Source of the DNA: Castor canadensis
Taxonomy: Eukaryota > Chordata > Mammalia > Rodentia > Castoridae
NCBI RefSeq assembly: GCF_047511655.1
Contig: NC_133400.1
Coordinates: 1,183,001 to 1,247,000, forward strand
Direction of reading: 5' to 3'
Length of the DNA: 64,000 nucleotides
Below, one piece after another: positions 34,241 through 46,800 of this stretch. The stretch's first letter is position 1. Each line of letters starts with the position of its first letter. Made by a program: the position numbers and the translations under genes. The notes under the pieces were generated by a model. It was not told where the DNA came from. It ran no database searches and was given only the letters and a program-made list of their open reading frames with translations.

Positions 34241-37200
34241 GTGAGCAAAAATCTAATGGATCCTAAACAGATTTGGGGCCGGGTCATTCAGCAGAGTGAG
34301 TCCCACAGAGACCCAGATGGCAAAGAGCAAGAATAAAAACATCTAACTGACAGAGCAAAAGCAACCAAGACTAACAAAACGCTGATAAGGCAAGGGATGA
34401 GGGGAGACAATGCCCAGGTCCCTGCCAGCGAGGGAGGGAGGTGAATTAGCGTGTGCAGGACTGAGTTAGAGCAACCACAGTAAAAACAGCACACGTAATT
34501 CCGAAAATAAGGAGAGAGCTGAAAAATGGATCTCAAAGAAACCGGGAGAGTAAAAACGAATTGTGGTAGAGCAGGATTTAAAAATAAACAAGTAAGGGTG
34601 CAGCAACAGTCCCAGGTGTACCGGCAATTCTGACGAACGTAAATGGACCCCACCTGCCCCAGCTGAGCTGCAGCTGCGGGCTGTTTCCACCTAAACCTGG
34701 TTCTGGCAGGCAGAAGCATGGCTCCTGAGGATGCCCGGGCCTCGCTGGTCACACCTGTGGAACACACGCAGCTCCAAGGCCAAAGGGGATTAAGGAATCA
34801 GATGGAATTGAGGTTGCAGGGAGAGCACCCTAAAATACCTGGCACACTGGAGAGGCTTGGCTCTGCCCCAGGAAAGCAGTGCCCTTCCATGGCCATCTGA
34901 CAGTGCAGGTGAGGTCCAGCATTTCAGACTTGAGCTGGGATGCCAGGTCTGCTCTGACTTCCTTGGACCATCTGGGGGTTGGAGTTCAATTTGGAGCAAC
35001 TGGAATATCGGGACCTTTTCAGGACACTCAGGACCCTCTTCCTCCCTGTCCTCTCAGGTCAAGATTGCCCCCTAACCTCTCAGCCTTCAGGCCACGCTCT
35101 CCACTCTCTGAGAATGTGCTGCTGTCCTTCCAGGACCAACCTTAGTTCGTGCTCCCTTGGTCATTGGTGCACCTGTCATCCAGCTGCTTTGTGCAGTGTA
35201 TTCCGGGTTCAGTGGAGGGCCAGGGTCTTGTGTGCTCAAGTGTGCAATGGATGAGCACCAGAATGGGGTAAAGGAGGAGCTGAATTGCAGGGATTCATAC
35301 AGCTCCACCCCAGTTCCCTTGGATGGAAGTCTTTCCAGATCCTGCCTTGCTCTTCAGTCCCTGCCCAGCCCCTGTCCGGCACCTGCTAGGGTGCAGTGCT
35401 AACAGTGTGCTTCTGCTATGGTGATGTCACGCCTGCCAGGGAGCATCTAACAGGACAGGCAGCTCCGTGCCTCTGGGAGGCTCTGGAGTGTGTTCTCCAC
35501 CCCTCAGGTGATGCTGAGGCAGGTGGTCTGGGAGAAGTGTGCTTTGGGGGCTTCCCCTGTCCAGGTGCCCCGCTTAGGATTTTGTCTTTGAGCTGGCAAG
35601 GGACTGCTCATTGTCCTGGTTCTCCCAGAGCCAGGAGTCTGAGGGCATCAACGGGACAGAGGCAGGGGTGATGGGCTGCCTCTCCCACCACCCTTCCTTC
35701 CTCTCAGGGAGACCGGGTGCAGACCACGGCGGGCAGATAGGATCCCACCGGGCATGGTGGCCGACCAGCTGCTTATACAAACCACTGCTGCCCCCTGCTG
35801 TCTGGAGTCTCTACCAGTGTGATTCCAAAAGCTGGCTCTGTGAGGGGTCTGGGAAGCGTGTGCACAGGTGGAGATGGCATGTCCCAGTGGAGTCATCTGT
35901 GTTCAGCCAGCGGTGAACACAGCCCCAGAGCCACAGGGGACACCTTGCTCTGTGTGTGAGGCCCTTGGAGGGGGACACTGCCAGCAGCATATGCCTCCAC
36001 CCTTCCCCAGGCATAGAGTGGGCTTCTCTGCAAGGCAGGGCTAGGCCTGGGGGCCAGTGTCCAGGAGCATGGCCATTGGTGGCTATCCCAGGCACCGGGA
36101 GCAGGTGGCAACTTGGCCATGGCCCTGCTGAACCAGTGGTTGGCCCTCCTGAAGCTTGACGTCCTTATCCATGGGGTGCTCCCAGCCCCATCGAAGGGCC
36201 TCGAGGTTCCCAAGCCAATTTCAGGAGCATAGGTACAGGCACGGGTGGACTTGATCCTGCCTGGGTGCCGTCAGTCTGGCCAAGGCAGACCTGTGGCTTC
36301 GAGCAAGTGCCCTCCCGCTGGGAGGAAGGAGGGTGGAAGCAGGAGGCTCTCCCTGCTGTGGGGCTCTGGGAAGGGGGCAGACTGAGTGGTGGCTTTGGAG
36401 GCTGTCTTGAGAGAAAGAGTTTGTTGAGGGAGGCGGGAGGCCAGGACGGCTTAGCAAACGCAGGCTCCCAGACGCTCAGGAGTACACATGGCAGTGACCA
36501 GGTCACCGGTTGTACACAGGACTCAGTGGGTGGTGCTTAGTGGGTGGGCTGTGAACAAGTGCGGCAAGTGGGAGTGGTATGGTGACATTGATCAGAGCTG
36601 GCTCAGGGAGGTGAAGTTGGTGGACCAGGACGAGGGTGTGGCCACAGGCAGACCAGTCAGGAGAAGGATGAAGAAGGGGTCAGGTGGAGACTGACCTTGG
36701 AACCATAACTGGGGATTGATTGCTGGGCATGGGGGAGAGGGTAGCTTGTTTGCCTAGTGGCAGTGAATTCAAGGGTCAGGTGCTCTCTGCGGTGCCCTGG
36801 AGGTCCCAGCTCTCAGTGACATGTCAGTTGACCAGGGGCAAGAGGACAAGAAGGGAAAAGGTGGTGACCCAGTGTGACCCTCACCACGAGGGGATGTTTG
36901 TAATGACCTGTGATCCCACAGGGTAGAGTGGCTGGAAGGGAGCTAGGTGGGACCAGGTGGGAGAAATGACTGCTGTTCCTGAGAGGCTGAGCTGTGGGGC
37001 TCGGGGAGAAGTGAAGTGACCAGTGAGATCCAGGTGCAATGTCCCAGGTGGGGAGCTCATGACATAACTCATAGACTCATGGGGAGCCATGAGTCCTGGT
37101 GAAATCAAGAATTGCTTTGCCATGAAAGTGAGGTGGGTGGGACTGGTGCCTTGGTCACCAGCATGAATGGTGGAAGGCTGTGGGGACATCTGCACAGGTG

Positions 37201-37971
37201 TGGGACAAGTCCTGGGGGAACCTCTGGGTGATGTGTGGGGGCAGGAATGTCTAGAGGTCTGGGGTTGAGAAGAGGCATGGCTGGACTAAAGACAGGTTCA
37301 AGGGCATTCGTGCGCCCCCACCCCCAAAGTGTGAGAGAACTTCAAGGAGAGGCTCAGGGAAAACAGCCTGATCTTCACCGAGAGCAGCCCCGGTGTGAAG
37401 GCATCTGGGAGCAGGGCCAGGCTCCCTGGGGAGGTGGGCGAAAGCCTGTGCTGATCACGTCTCGGGGCACAGTGGCTGCAGGGGAGGTGTGGGGTGGAGG
37501 CCACATGGCAGGTACTGGGAAGCCCAAGGGGACTTTGGAGACGGGAGAGTGAGACATGGGAAACTCACACCCAAGATGGCACTCTTCTCTACAGCTGGAG
37601 GTGGGGACAGTGGCTCTGGTGGGACCTAGTGACAGTGCTCAGGAGGTCGGGGTCACAGGGTTCTCCCTGTCTTTGAGCTGAGCTCTCAGAAGAGGCCATG
37701 GGATCAAGTACCTCCCACTGGGTTTTACAGGTGTGGAAACAGGCAGGTCTAGGCAGCAAGATGAGTGCAGCATAGGCTCTGCCTTCTGTAATCCCTAGCT
37801 ACTTACAGCCTCCTCCTCCCACACAGTGATGGGGCCTGAGGGGCAGGATGGGGGTCGAGGGTTTGTCTCTCTCATCTTGGAACCTGTTGTGAGTTTTCTC
37901 CAAGTGAACATCTGTTGCCCACCAGAGCCCATCTCCCTGAAGTTTCCAACAGCTTTATAGAACTCTATTTC

Positions 37972-38080
37972 ACACAGGGTCTCACTGCTACCTTTGCTCA
38001 GGCAGGCACTGAACTTGTGATCCTCCTGCCTTCCTCTCCTGAGCGGCTGGGATTACAGGTGTGCACCATTGCCTGCTAAG
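37972..38080 (-). repeat. B1 SINE, reverse orientation
   Basis: The + strand reads ACACAGGGTCTCACTGCTAC, GCTCAGGCAGGCACTGAAC and GGCTGGGATTACAGGTGTGC, the antisense of a B1 unit. Confidence 0.75.
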
Positions 38081-39056
38081 AATTCATCTTTAAAGTGCAC
38101 ATGGTAAAAACTGTACTAGGTTTAAACTACTGGACAACAGTGTGTGTGTGTAGGCTTGGAGGGAAGGCTGAGAAGCTGAGCTGAGCCCAGCTGGCTTGTG
38201 AAAAAGTAACAAAGAGGCAGTTTGGCTTTCTGGGCCCTCTCCCCAGCTGACTCCTCTGGGGTCCAGGCATCCCTCTTCCCAGGGTGTGGTAACTGTGGCT
38301 AGGCCCTGGTAAGCAGGACAACGTGGTCTCATGGGCAACGTGTGTGAACACTGACGCTGAGGAACATTTATTCTTGTGCAAACCCAGGCCCATCAGTCAA
38401 TCACCCTCAAGGACTGGGTGAGAGGGAAACCGGCCAGCAGGCGCTAAGGTTGACATTACTTCCCGAGTTCACTTTCGGCCTCCATGGCTGCTGGGTGAGA
38501 CTGGTAGGGTTGGAAGAGCACAGGTGTGTTTGTTTTCTCGGGGGACAGGCTGAAGGTATCCACAGCTGTCCAGCTACAAAGCAGCAAGGCATGGTCATGG
38601 CCAGACTGTGGTCAGTTGGGTTCAGCCAGGTATGGCCTCAGCCCAGCCGTGGCCTGTGCAGCCCCCACCACACCCACAGCGCAGACCAGAGCTGGTGTCG
38701 TGCCCCACAGCACTCAGCCTCCACAGGATGATTGTGCTCCCCTCTCCTGGCTCGGGCACTGTGGGACGTGCTCCCCCTTCCCGCCCCCAGCCTGGGCAAG
38801 TGCAGAACCTCATCCTCCATCCCGGGGCTCCCTAGTGGGCTGTGGTCAGGCGCGGTGGCAGGGCTGGGAGCAAGCTCCGCATCCGATGGCTGAGGCCGAG
38901 GTGTGGGCTGGGTCCTCGCTCCAGGGGCTCTGGGCAGAGCTGGAGAGGGCGTCGGACTGAGGCCCACTGGGTCGAGGATGGCGAGTGGCGCCCGCGCCTG
39001 GGCCCCCGAGCTCAGAGCACAGGCCGGCCCGCCAGCGAGCTCCTCACGCCGACGTC

Positions 39057-39062
39057 TTTATT
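39057..39062 (-). terminator. ZFPM1: ZFPM1 poly(A) signal AATAAA
   Basis: TTTATT on the + strand gives AATAAA on the coding strand, starting about 30 bases after the TGA stop. If it is used, the 3' untranslated region is very short. No alternative signal was searched for further left. Confidence 0.6.
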
Positions 39063-39092
39063 AAGTGCCAAGGGTCGGAGCGCCCCGCGGGC

Positions 39093-40849
39093 TCACTTCA
39101 CGTGCTCGGCGGCGTGCGAAGAGCAGTAGTACTTCTTGTGAGCGATGAAGGTGGACAGGCTGCTGAACCTGATGTTGCACAGGCGGCAGTAGCGGTGGCC
39201 GCTGCCGGGGGCGGGGGTGGGCACCGGGACGGGGACGGCAGGGCCCTTGCTGGGCGTCCGCGCGCCCTGGCCCGCAGGGTCCGGGGGCGCGCCCTCGGGG
39301 GACGGGGACCGTGGCGCGCGGCCTTCGGGGCTGTCCCGCGGGGCGCGCTCCGCCGGCGTGCGGGGCTCGGCTCCCGGGCCGCCCACGGGCTTGGCCACCT
39401 GCAGGCCGTGCGCCAGGCGCAGGTGCTCCACGAGGTCGCCGCGGACGCGCCCGTTCGGCGGGCAGTAGGGGCATAGGGCGGCGGCCCGCAGCGGCGCGGC
39501 GGGGCACGAGTACTTCTTGTGCGCCAGGTAGGCTTCGAGGCTGTGGAAGCTCACGCGGCACGCGGTGCACTCGTGGTAGTCGGTCAGCGCGGGGAGCGCA
39601 GCGGGTGCGTCGGCGCCTTGGCGCCGTGGCCGCTTGCTCAGGTCGATGGGGCCGTCGGGGGCGGGGTCAGGTGAGCGCGCAGGGGCGGAGCCGACGCTTC
39701 CGCTTCCGCTCCTGGGCCGCGGCGAGGCGGGCAGCTCAGGCGCAGAGGGGGGGCCGGGCGGCGCGGGGGCGTGGCCGGCCGTGGGAGGGGCGGGGCCGGG
39801 AGCCGGGGGCGGGGCGCCGGCCGGGGGCAGCTCGTAGAGCTTGCGGCGCCTGCGCGTGCGCACGGGCGGCGCGGGCCCTGGGGCCGGCGTGGACGGCGGC
39901 GGCGGCGGCCGGCGCGGCGGCGGGTCGTGGCGAGAGGCGCAGTAGTAGCGCTTGTGCACCGTGTAGGTCTCGTGGCGGCTGAAGCGGATGTTGCAGGCTT
40001 CGCACAGCGTGCGGCTGGGGTCATCCTCCGCGTCGTCCACCGAGCTGCCCGGACTCTGGCTGCCCTCGCTGGCCCGGCCAGCTGCCTCGGCCTCGGGAGT
40101 GGCGGCGCCGCCCGCTTCGTCCTCGCGCGCACCGAGGCCCGGCGACGAGCGCGGCGGGTCGGGCTCGGCGGGCAGGCCGGGGGCCACCTTGGGCCTGCGC
40201 GTGGCGGGCGCGTCCTCCGGCGGGCGGCGGCCGGAGCAGTAGAGGCGCTTGTGCACGTAGAAGTTGTTGACGTTGTTGAAGGTGATCTCGCACTCGAAGC
40301 ACGTGGCGCCCTTGGTCCCCGCGAAGAGGCCCGCCGGCGCGCCCGCCGCGCCCGGGCCCTGCTGCAGCCGGGTGTGCACCAACTCGGACATCTTGGCGAG
40401 GATTTCCGAGGCCTGCGGCGCAGTGGGGCCCGGGGGTGCGCCCGCCTCTGGTGCGAACACGTACTGTGGCAGGAAGAGCGCCCCCGCCATGCCCAACTCT
40501 CCGGGTCCTGGACTGGAGCCGGGCGTGGGGCTGGACAGCTCTGCCTTCACCCTGGCTGGAGCAGGGCTGTGTGGCGATGGAGTCCTCGATGGGGCCTGAG
40601 GCCCTGGTTCTCCAGGCCCGGGAGCGCGCGCTGATTCAGGCTCCTCCACCACCTCCACCTTGATGCTCCTGGGGGCGGTTGGGGGCTCACTGCCTCCCCC
40701 GTTCTGGGGGGCCAGTCTGGTCTCTCCGTTGGTGGCCTCGGTCAGGGCCTTCCTGTCCAGTCCTGGCGATGGGGTGGGTGCTAGGCCCACATCGGGGGAG
40801 GCCAGGGGGCCGTGAAGGGTTGAGTGCTGCTGGAAGCTGGCCAGGCTGT
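39093..40849 (-). CDS. ZFPM1: ZFPM1 terminal coding exon (fingers 5-9, CtBP motif)
   Basis: The acceptor CTCCTTGCAG precedes ACAGCCTGGCCAGCTTCC. The exon encodes 584 residues and a TGA at 39095-39093. It carries CCHC fingers at about 40305-40238, 40008-39940, 39575-39508 and 39190-39122, and a C2H2-like finger at about 39475-39410. Between them are long Pro/Ala/Gly-rich linkers and a basic [11 protein letters not shown] stretch. PIDLS lies at 39650-39636. The exon is very rich in G+C and CpG, so the opposite strand is open over long stretches (for example about 39311-39982 and 39771-40634); these are shadows. Confidence 0.95.
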
Positions 40850-43800
40850 CTGCAAGGAGACCAGGGGGCTGTACATCAGGCCTGGGGCAGTCCCTGGCTG
40901 GGTAGAGGCTGGGATGGGGTGGGCAGAGGGGTTTAGGGGCAAGGCTGAAATCGACTCCCTCTTCCCCCCCATTCTTCAGGGGCAGGCAGGGCAGCTGTGC
41001 AGTCTGCTCACCTGGGGGGAGCTTGGCAGCTGGGTGTCCGGCCCCTGGCGAGTAGATCTCACCCTTAGAGCCTGGCTGGCATACCATGTGGTTGGTCACC
41101 AGGTGGCTGTAGAGGATGTCCCTTGTGGTGGAGATGAAGCCACAGTTGTGACAGACACCTGTGGGCCATGCTGTGGTGGTCAGGGCCCTGGAGCCGAGGC
41201 ATGGCCCCACAGACCCTCTCCACCCCCTGCAGCCCACCTACCACTCAGTGTGTCCGTGTGCACCTTGAGGTGACGTTCACAGTTGGCCTTGGTAGTGAAG
41301 GCTGACAGGCAGATGAGGCACACGAAGGGACGCTCTCCTGGAACACAGGGTGGTGATGGGCTGGCTCCTGGGCTCAGCCTGGCCTCAAATGCCAGTGACC
41401 AGGAAGGGGTCCTAGATTCAGCCATTTAACTCCTCCTTTTTGACCCCTGGTCTCCCAGGACCCTGGCCAGGGCCCAGCCCTTGGCTGACTGTACAGGTAG
41501 CCACAGGTGGGCTGCCTACTCTGTGCTATCTGTGAGGAGTGGCAGGAAGACCGCACAGGTGCCTGGTGGCAGCGTGTGCTTTCCTGAGCACCTGTCTGGT
41601 CTGTGCATAGTGTTGGGGTGAGGAGGTGGGCACTGCACACTGCCAGCCATGGCGGGTTACAAGCGGGTGTGGGGGGCTCACCGCTGTGACTACGCATGTG
41701 GATTTCCAGGGAGCTGGCGCTGGGGCAGCTTTTGCGGCACTGGGGGAAGGGGCAGACGCGTTCGTTAGGGTATGTCTCCTTGGGCTTCTCCTCCGTGGCT
41801 GCGGCCGGGGAGCCAGCACGCTGACGGCTGGCGCAGTAGTACAGCAGGTGGGCTTGCAGGTTCCGCTCACTGCGGTACCAGATCCCGCAGTCCTTGCACG
41901 GGAAGACGTCTTCTGTTGGGGGAGATGGCGAGGGCTGAGGGTGGGTATCTAGCAGGGCACAGAACCCTCTGTGCAGTGAGGGCCCTGACGCACCCTGATG
42001 TCTATCTGTCCCCAGGAGTGGGTTTGACCCTCCCTGTAACAGTCACTTCTTGACAGCCCTTTGATGACCTGGTTCCTCTTTCAATGGACTTCCAGGATAC
42101 ATGGGAATCCCACAAGGAAGGGATTTCAGTGAGCCCCCATGCCTGCCACCTCAGAGACACCCCCCACACCCAGGACATGCCCTGGCCTCATGGGGTACTG
42201 GAGGAAGGAGGAGGAAGGGGTATGGATACATGCCAGTGGACGTGTGTGTCATGGCTGGGAGGAGCGTGCATGGGACCTGTTAAGACTGGGTACTCCACAC
42301 AGGACACCAGGCAAAGCTGGCTCTGTGCCACTCTGGGGGTGTGCAGCCAGGCACTGCATAGGGGCCTCCCTGCCCTGCTGGACAGCTCCACACCAGTTAC
42401 TCACTAATCAGAATACCTGAGTTCACCAAATTCATCCAAATGGGTTTTTCCAGTTTATGGGAGTTTGGCTGTTTCGTGTCTCTGTGTCTTCCTCTTACTG
42501 GTGAGAATTCTCTAATGTGTGCCTGACCCTGCTGTGTCTCATTCTGTCTTCTTGTAGGCCTTGTAAGCAATGTTCTGTGTGTTGCTGCCAGTGGCCCTTG
42601 GAGCATATGGGCAGGGTGAGGAGCCCTTGATCTTGCTGTGGAACGAGGAGCCCTGGCCTGCTTATCTGGCGTTTAGACCCGTTCCCTTTAGAGACCAACG
42701 TCATGTCTTTTCATACTTGATTCTCAGCTCAGCTTCTCCAACTTTGACCCTGAGTTTCAGTGAGCAGTGGTGGCTGTGGGTTTCTCTCCCCAACCTCTTG
42801 AGGCTGCCAGGTTTCTACCTTTTTGCCTCTTTTAAGGAATTCAGTCATCTGTTTATTTGGGGAAGGCGGCCTCTTCCTTCTTTCTGTACTTGCAGTTTTT
42901 CTGGTGGCTTCTGCCCAAATCTTCCTCCTGTGTTGGTCACTTCTGATCTTGGATTTTGTTTATTTGGGGCATGTGCCCGCTCAGCTGGGACTGGGATATG
43001 AGAGGTCACAGGCTGGGGGGAGGGGGTCTCTTCTGTTTCTGCAAGACCATGGCTGGGAACTGTGCTGCTGGCTGGGCAAGGGGAGGGGGCTGTGGCTCTG
43101 AGAGCAAGCTAGATGGTTGCCCACCTGCCACTGACCAAGCCTTGGTCAGGTGCAGTTCAGATAGAAGCCTCGGGGCTGGTGTTCACAGGGAAGGAGAGAG
43201 GCCCAGGATCGGGCTCAGGAATTTCCCTGGGTCCAGCCAACCCTGGGCCTTGGAACCCTATGGCTCCTTAGACCACTATCTTGGTAGAGGCCTGTACCCT
43301 GGGGTCTGTGGAGGAGCTGGGCAGGGCTTGCAAATGTGACAGGGTGTCCTACCATGACATATTCCTGGGACAGTGCTACATACGGATGAAGCACTGACAT
43401 CAGGGCCACTTGAGGACACAGGCTCTGAAGGCTGAGCAGGGGCTCCCTGCAGACACCCATGGGGCAGCTGGACAGCCCAGCAGGAGGCAGCCCAAGTGGA
43501 CAGCAGGAGGATGTGGGACCCTCATTAACTCACTGCCCCACTTGTGCTGCCCTGGACAGTGAGGTGTCACGCACCCCAAGGACCAGTGGGTAGTACTCCT
43601 TCCTGCCTCAGGACAGGCCATTCCTGCCCCATCCTCAGATTTTGAAGCTATTCCCAGGAGAAGGCAAAACCAGATGGGACCTGTGCTTGCGGCCTCCTCC
43701 TGCCAGGTACAACATGTTCTCAGCTGCCCTTCTTTGTTTGGTGTGTGTGTGTGTGTGGTGTGGTGTGTGTGTGTGTGTGGTGGGTGGTGTGGTGTGTGTG

Positions 43801-46800
43801 TGTGTAGTGTGTGGGTGGTGTGTGGGTGGTGTGTGTGTGTGTGTGTGTGTGTCTGTGTGTGTGTATCACGGCGGGAGGGGGAGGATCTTGCTCCTTTGGG
43901 AAGAACCCTGGGCCCCTTGTCTGGAGCCATCTCCAAGGTTTGCCTCTTGCTCTGCCAGCTGCCCAGGATAGTCGCAAGTGGCTGAGGGGTCTTGACATGG
44001 TCATTGTCTTTCCAGCGCAGTTTGCTCAGCGCTAGTATGTGAGGGCACTGCCTCTTGCTAAAGCCATGTGTGCTCTGGAGTGGCTGTCTCCACTTGCCAG
44101 GCCACCTTGGTGACCAGTGCTGTCAGCACTGTTTGCTTACAGTGGACACTGAAGGAATATTTGTGGGCTGAGGCAGACTTGCTCAGTCCTCACAGCCACT
44201 CTCTGAGCTTCCGAGAAGTGGTAGTCCACTCCAGGGCTATGCATGCAAAGCCACAGCTTGGCACGGGGGTGGGGGTGGAGGTCAGTCAGGTCTGGACCTC
44301 AGGCCAGTTTGCCTGCTATTAGGGCCTCTTCCCAGCATGTGATCCTCCTGTCCAGCACTGGGTTCAGTTCCCACTGCTGCCTTAGGGTCAACATCTCCCC
44401 TCTCTTCCTCTCATGCTGTCTGCAGCCTGGTGTCCCCTAGCCCCTGCTGCCCACATCCAGCTACTCTGGGGACTGGGCTCTCCCTGCCCGGCAAGCCCCT
44501 CTGTTCTCTCCCAGCACCCAGGCCATCAGCTGGGAACCATCCCTCTTAGGCTCAGTGTTATGCCCAAAGGCCTAATGGTTTTTTGGCCCTGAACATGCTA
44601 GCTGCTCTGTCTTATGTGCTGCCTGCAGCCTTGCCTTGGGGTGGGTGGTGGCTGTGTACTCACTGTTGATGACCGCTGTGGCAAGGATGGATGCCATACC
44701 AGCCTGCTGGGGCAGCAGCTGGATGTCGGTGTGCACTGGGGCTGGGCTTTCGGGCTCTGCTGGCTCCTTCACTGGATGGCTGGAGGTGCTGTGGGACTCG
44801 GTCGTGAGAAGCACACGTAGGCGTCCACCCGCAGGCACCGGCTTGGTGACCCTGCACCAGAGGGCATCATCTGGGGGGTACAGGCACCTGTGATGCTGGG
44901 GTCAGAATAGCTGAGCCTCCAACTGCAGTCCCTTTCCTTTGTCCCCATCTGGGCCCAGGGGTCCCACAGTACTGCCTGGGGTGAAAGTGGAACCAGGCCT
45001 ATAGCACAAAGTGGCTGTACTGGGGTTCACAGGTGTGGCTGGCCAATTTACGTGGTGTGCTGTCCTGTTTCTGGGTAAAGCTGGGGGTTCCTTACCTGCC
45101 TGTCCCCTGGGCCTCCTTGCCCTGTGCCTTTCCCAGTGGGAGGACCCTGTGGGTAGGGAGCTTGGTTGCTTCATTTCAGGAAAGGTAGGGATAGGCAGAC
45201 AGCAACTGGAGGGGGACCCTGAGTAGCCACTTGGCCTCAGAAAAGTGGCTAGGGGTGACCTGAGGTGGGGGCTGCAGGAGGGTTCTGCTACCTTTTTGTT
45301 GGAACCCAGCCAGGTGTGGCTATTACCATAGTGGCCTGCAGGGGGCAGCCTTGGACAACAAGACCAGACTGGGCCAGCAAGTCTACCTCCTGGCCAGCAG
45401 TCTCTGGGGCCTTGTGTCCCTGTAAGCACAGACAGGGCAGGGGCACCAGTGGCCTCAAGCCCGAGCTGGACCACACCCACAGGCACAATAGCCACTGTGT
45501 ACTCTACTGGGGACTCTGCTGGCAGATGGATCCCATAGCAGCCCCCAGGGCTTCAGGGATCATGCTTACATCTTGTGTCTGGTGGGGATTTCCCCAAGTG
45601 CAGGTCCTGCCCAGAGCAGACCCTCCTTGTTAGCATTGGCACCGCAAGGATTCTTGCCCTTCCTGAGTGGCCATACTTGGCCAGGGCCCTCTGCACAGGC
45701 CTGCAGGCGAGGCAGGCCAGGCAGTGATAACCAGTACCCATCCTGGGGTGGCATGCAAACCCACAGCTGACCGCTCACGGCCAACACCCAGCCCACCGTG
45801 TAGTGAACGCTTCATTTCCCAGCACAGCAAGACCTTCTGGCTGCTCTCTCTGGATTATTAGACCACCCTTTGGTGGGCAGGTGGGGCTGAGTCCTCTGCC
45901 TTACAGATGGGGAAGTTGAGGCACACAGGGGTGAAGTACCAGCCCAGATCTCATGGAATTGAGGGCTTGGCTGAGGAACCTGCCCCTAGGTCCCAAAGGC
46001 CTTTGTCCCTGTCCTGAAATGGGAGTACCCTACAGGTAACTCTGCCTCTCCTGTGGGTGTGCTCAGAAGCCAACGCCAAGGATATCCTTTGTGGAAGGTT
46101 CTAGCAACCCATCCCCTCTGGATGTGTAGAGCTGTGGGGGCGCCACTCTTACCCCCAACTCCTGGAAGGTGGAGGAGGTGCAAGTAGTCACATTCGCTTC
46201 CTCCCCTTCCCAGCTGTTCTTCAGACAGAGACACAGGCCCCAGAAGGAGAGGGCCTTTCCAAGGTCCCACAGCCAGAGAGGGACACAGCTGGGTTTGAGC
46301 AGTATTGTAAGCACAATCCTGGTCCACCACCCCTGCCACCCAGCCTGGATTTTAGGTCGCTGCTGCTGCCCCACAGTGGTCCCCAGGAAGCCCTGAGAGC
46401 AATCACTACCAGAGCCCAGGAAGAGAGGCAGGAACCACTGTGGCCCCAGTGGGCAGGGTGTAGCTCAGCAGGCCCCAGCTCTTCCTGAACGGATCTAATG
46501 CGCCTCTGACTGCAGCTTCCGGGATGGGACTGTTGCCTCCACTGATGGGTATTGATGGGGGTGCTGGTGCGGCCTGAGCAGCCTGCCTCCACACCCGGAC
46601 GGGCTGGTTTTCCTTTAAGGGCCAACATAGGCAGAGCCAAGTGACCCCCACCTTCCGGAAGGCCACAGGGAGGGAGGTACCACATGATACCAACCCTTCC
46701 TGTAGATCTCAGAGTTGGCTTCAGCCTCGGTCAGGGCCAGGGGCAGTGTCCTCAGCCAGCAGGTCTCATCCACAAGCAGCAGGGTCATGGCCGGGTCCTA

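Larger units (their letters stand above)
15145..39056. other. Intergenic region between TRHR2 and ZFPM1
   Basis: About 24 kb with no recognisable exon on either strand. It holds many SINEs, an old L1 3' part, several LTR-like repeats, the duplicated segment at 16.7/24.8 kb, and a few AT-rich stretches that look like candidate conserved non-coding elements (near 21.1, 24.2 and 27.1 kb). Short open frames here lack splice context and family resemblance. Confidence 0.6.

Noticed and set aside
33740-34660. Possible coding or L1 ORF sequence in an A-rich stretch
   Set aside because: Some phrases recall old L1 (for example ACGTAAATGGACC), but no frame or landmark order was good enough to call it.
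39311-40634. Long + strand open frames (223 and 287 codons) opposite the ZFPM1 last exon
   Set aside because: They are Arg/Ala/Gly-rich shadows created by the high G+C and the codon use of the real - strand exon, with no splice or start context.
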